Shown piece by piece: positions 62,660 through 64,000 of a stretch of 64,000 bases of DNA. The notes under the pieces are model-generated. The model ran no database searches. It was not told where the DNA came from and saw only the letters and a program-made list of their open reading frames with translations. This DNA is from Pseudomonas flavescens (GTDB taxonomy: Bacteria > Pseudomonadota > Gammaproteobacteria > Pseudomonadales > Pseudomonadaceae), in NCBI RefSeq assembly GCF_013408425.1, contig NZ_JACBYV010000001.1, positions 496,001 to 560,000 of the forward strand. The letters are read 5' to 3'. Every line of letters begins with the position of its first letter. Positions within the stretch are counted from its first letter, which is position 1. Both the position numbers and the translations under genes were made by a program.

Positions 62660-63292
62660 ATGACCACTTCCTTCACCTACAACCGCCTCGACAAAGACAA
62701 CGCCGTCGTTCTGCTGGTCGATCACCAGGCTGGCCTGCTCTCGCTGGTGCGCGACATCGAGCCGGACAAGTTCAAGAACAACGTGCTCGCGCTGGCCGAC
62801 CTGGCCAAGTTCTTCAACCTGCCGACCATCCTCACCACCAGCTTCGAAACCGGCCCCAACGGCCCGTTGGTACCCGAGCTGAAGGCGCTGTTCCCGGATG
62901 CGCCGTACATCGCTCGCCCTGGCCAGATCAACGCCTGGGACAACGAAGATTTCGTCAAGGCGATCAAGGCCACCGGCAAGAAGCAGCTGATCATCGCCGG
63001 TGTGGTGACCGAGGTGTGCGTGGCGTTCCCGGCGCTGTCGGCGCTGGAGGAGGGCTTCGATGTCTTCGTGGTGACGGACGCTTCCGGTACCTTCAACTCG
63101 ATCACCCGTGACGCCGCCTGGAACCGCATGTCCAACGCCGGCGCTCAGCTGATGAACTGGTTCGGCGTGGCCTGCGAGCTGCACCGCGACTGGCGCAACG
63201 ATGTGGAAGGGCTGGCGAAGATCTGCTCCGACCACATCCCGGACTACCGCAACCTGATGACCAGCTACGCGGCCCTGACCGGCAACAAGTAA
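62660..63292 (+). CDS. Isochorismatase-like hydrolase, YcaC family
   Basis: 210 aa, ATG 62660. The cysteine hydrolase triad is seen: Asp in VLLVDHQAGLL, Lys or equivalent in the central part, and Cys in VVTEVCVAFPALSA. Further YcaC blocks are TTSFETGPNGPLVPELK and NAWDNEDFVKAIKATG. No substrate is established for YcaC-type enzymes. It is the target candidate of the divergent LysR protein and is followed by a terminator. Confidence 0.9.
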   Translation: MTTSFTYNRLDKDNAVVLLVDHQAGLLSLVRDIEPDKFKNNVLALADLAKFFNLPTILTTSFETGPNGPLVPELKALFPDAPYIARPGQINAWDNEDFVKAIKATGKKQLIIAGVVTEVCVAFPALSALEEGFDVFVVTDASGTFNSITRDAAWNRMSNAGAQLMNWFGVACELHRDWRNDVEGLAKICSDHIPDYRNLMTSYAALTGNK

Positions 63293-63311
63293 AGGCCATT
63301 CGGCGAGCATG

Positions 63312-63338
63312 AAGGCACCTCCGCGCAGGTGCCTTTTT
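63312..63338 (+). terminator. Intrinsic terminator after the YcaC-like gene
   Basis: AAGGCACCT, loop CCGCGC, AGGTGCCTT then TTT: 9-bp perfect stem, 19 bases past the stop. Confidence 0.9.
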
Positions 63339-63500
63339 CTCATTGGCATGCAGCGCCCCGCCATCGGCAAAGCGCCGCTGCGCCTGATCGGCCGGGACAC
63401 ATGAGGTCATAAACGCCCCCTCTGACCGTAGGGCCATTAACCCGAACCTTTCAGCAGGTGCCTTCGTCGTACCAGTACCACCAACGTGCTGGAGAGGGTA

Positions 63501-64000
63501 ATGCTGACTGATCCGAAGACCCGCTATCGACCCTATACCGACGCAGCCGGTGGCTGGGGGTCGGCCAAGTCCGTGGCGCGTATCGTGCTGCGTGAACAGG
63601 CGGTGGTGAAGATCGGCGCGGCGTTGCTCAAGCAGAACAAACCCTCGGGGTTCGCCTGTGTGAGTTGTGCCTGGGCCAAGCCCGGTGACACCCACCCCAT
63701 GGAGTTCTGCGAGAACGGTGCCAAGGCCACGGCCTGGGAGCTGACCGCGAAACGCACCGGCCCGGAATTCTTCGCCCGGCACCGCGTGGCCGAACTGCGC
63801 AACTGGTCGGCCTACGCGCTCGAACAGCATGGCCGGCTGACCCATCCGATGCGCTACGACGCCAGTACCGACCGCTACGAGGAAACCAGCTGGGAAGCCG
63901 CCTACCAGGAAATCGGCGCCACCCTGCGAACGATGGAACCGGACGAGGTGGTGTTCTACGCCTCCGGGCGCGCCTCGCTGGAGGCCTCGTTCATGTATCA
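63501..64000 (+). CDS. FdhF/YdeP family molybdopterin oxidoreductase, 5' part
   Basis: The frame starts at ATG 63501 (GGAGAGGG nine bases upstream) and is open to the window end, 166 codons. It contains the YdeP/FdhF marker CVSCAWAKPG with two cysteines of the N-terminal region, CENGAKATAWELT, and YEETSWEAAYQEIG, ARASLE-like GRASLEASF. Family proteins are about 770 aa, so roughly four fifths lie outside. They bind molybdopterin and are linked with acid resistance in E. coli; the reaction is unclear. Confidence 0.9.
   Translation, partial: MLTDPKTRYRPYTDAAGGWGSAKSVARIVLREQAVVKIGAALLKQNKPSGFACVSCAWAKPGDTHPMEFCENGAKATAWELTAKRTGPEFFARHRVAELRNWSAYALEQHGRLTHPMRYDASTDRYEETSWEAAYQEIGATLRTMEPDEVVFYASGRASLEASFMY

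Overview
The window reads as chromosome of a Pseudomonas sensu lato species: high GC, one block with the gene order I recall from P. aeruginosa PA3299-PA3308 (rapA, a 98-aa protein, an AlkB-like dioxygenase, a FUSC efflux set, phaJ1, an alpha/beta hydrolase, fadD2, fadD1), a PA3271-type SSS-sensor kinase, and selD-mnmH. The dense extragenic palindromes suggest the mendocina/oleovorans/alcaligenes group, but I cannot fix the species from the sequence alone.

Layout. 1-3.0 kb: 3' end of rmuC, a secreted GH28 exopolygalacturonase-like enzyme, an FKBP isomerase. 3.1-4.4 kb: a palindromic repeat array. 4.4-14.2 kb: SSS hybrid kinase, GNAT, AraC regulator, AzlCD exporter, GST, a three-part flavin/iron-sulfur oxidoreductase, a DUF1348 protein. 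14.3-15.4 kb: second array. 15.4-22.7 kb: class A PBP-like protein, aldo/keto reductase, RapA. 22.9-27.6 kb: small genes, an AlkB-like enzyme, the 38-aa cbb3 oxidase subunit ccoM behind a perfect ANR box, and a FUSC/DUF1656/HlyD efflux operon. 27.6-28.1 kb: third array. 28.2-32.1 kb: codB-pucR-codA operon behind a sigma-54 type promoter. 32.2-38.4 kb: DUF1993 protein, phaJ1-hydrolase pair, tandem fadD2 and fadD1. 38.5-46.7 kb: UV endonuclease, phosphonate-type ABC importer, an atypical NRAMP-like transporter, selD-mnmH. 46.7-52.7 kb: MFS, EamA, MarR, a small membrane protein, a fourth array, and a LysR/MFS divergent pair. 52.7-55.3 kb: an accessory islet that looks less GC-rich, with remnants, orphan immunity-like genes and a structured leader RNA. 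55.3-64 kb: hrpA, serine hydrolase, two unknown small genes, LysR/isochorismatase divergent pair, and the start of an FdhF/YdeP oxidoreductase.

Genes that appear to act together: AzlC/AzlD in amino acid export; CodB/CodA with a PucR regulator in cytosine use as a nitrogen source; PhaJ1, the hydrolase and the two FadDs in lipid and fatty acid metabolism; SelD making selenophosphate for MnmH to selenate tRNA; the MarR protein probably controlling the divergent EamA/MFS pair.

The most unusual structure is a set of intergenic arrays, each built from complex palindromes but each with its own fixed period (92, about 246, 115-116 and exactly 151 bp). Three arrays share a 47-48 nt three-way-junction palindrome, in which one copy shows a compensatory base-pair change. 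Three of the four lie between convergent genes. No CRISPR array, tRNA, rRNA, phage or intact insertion sequence was found.
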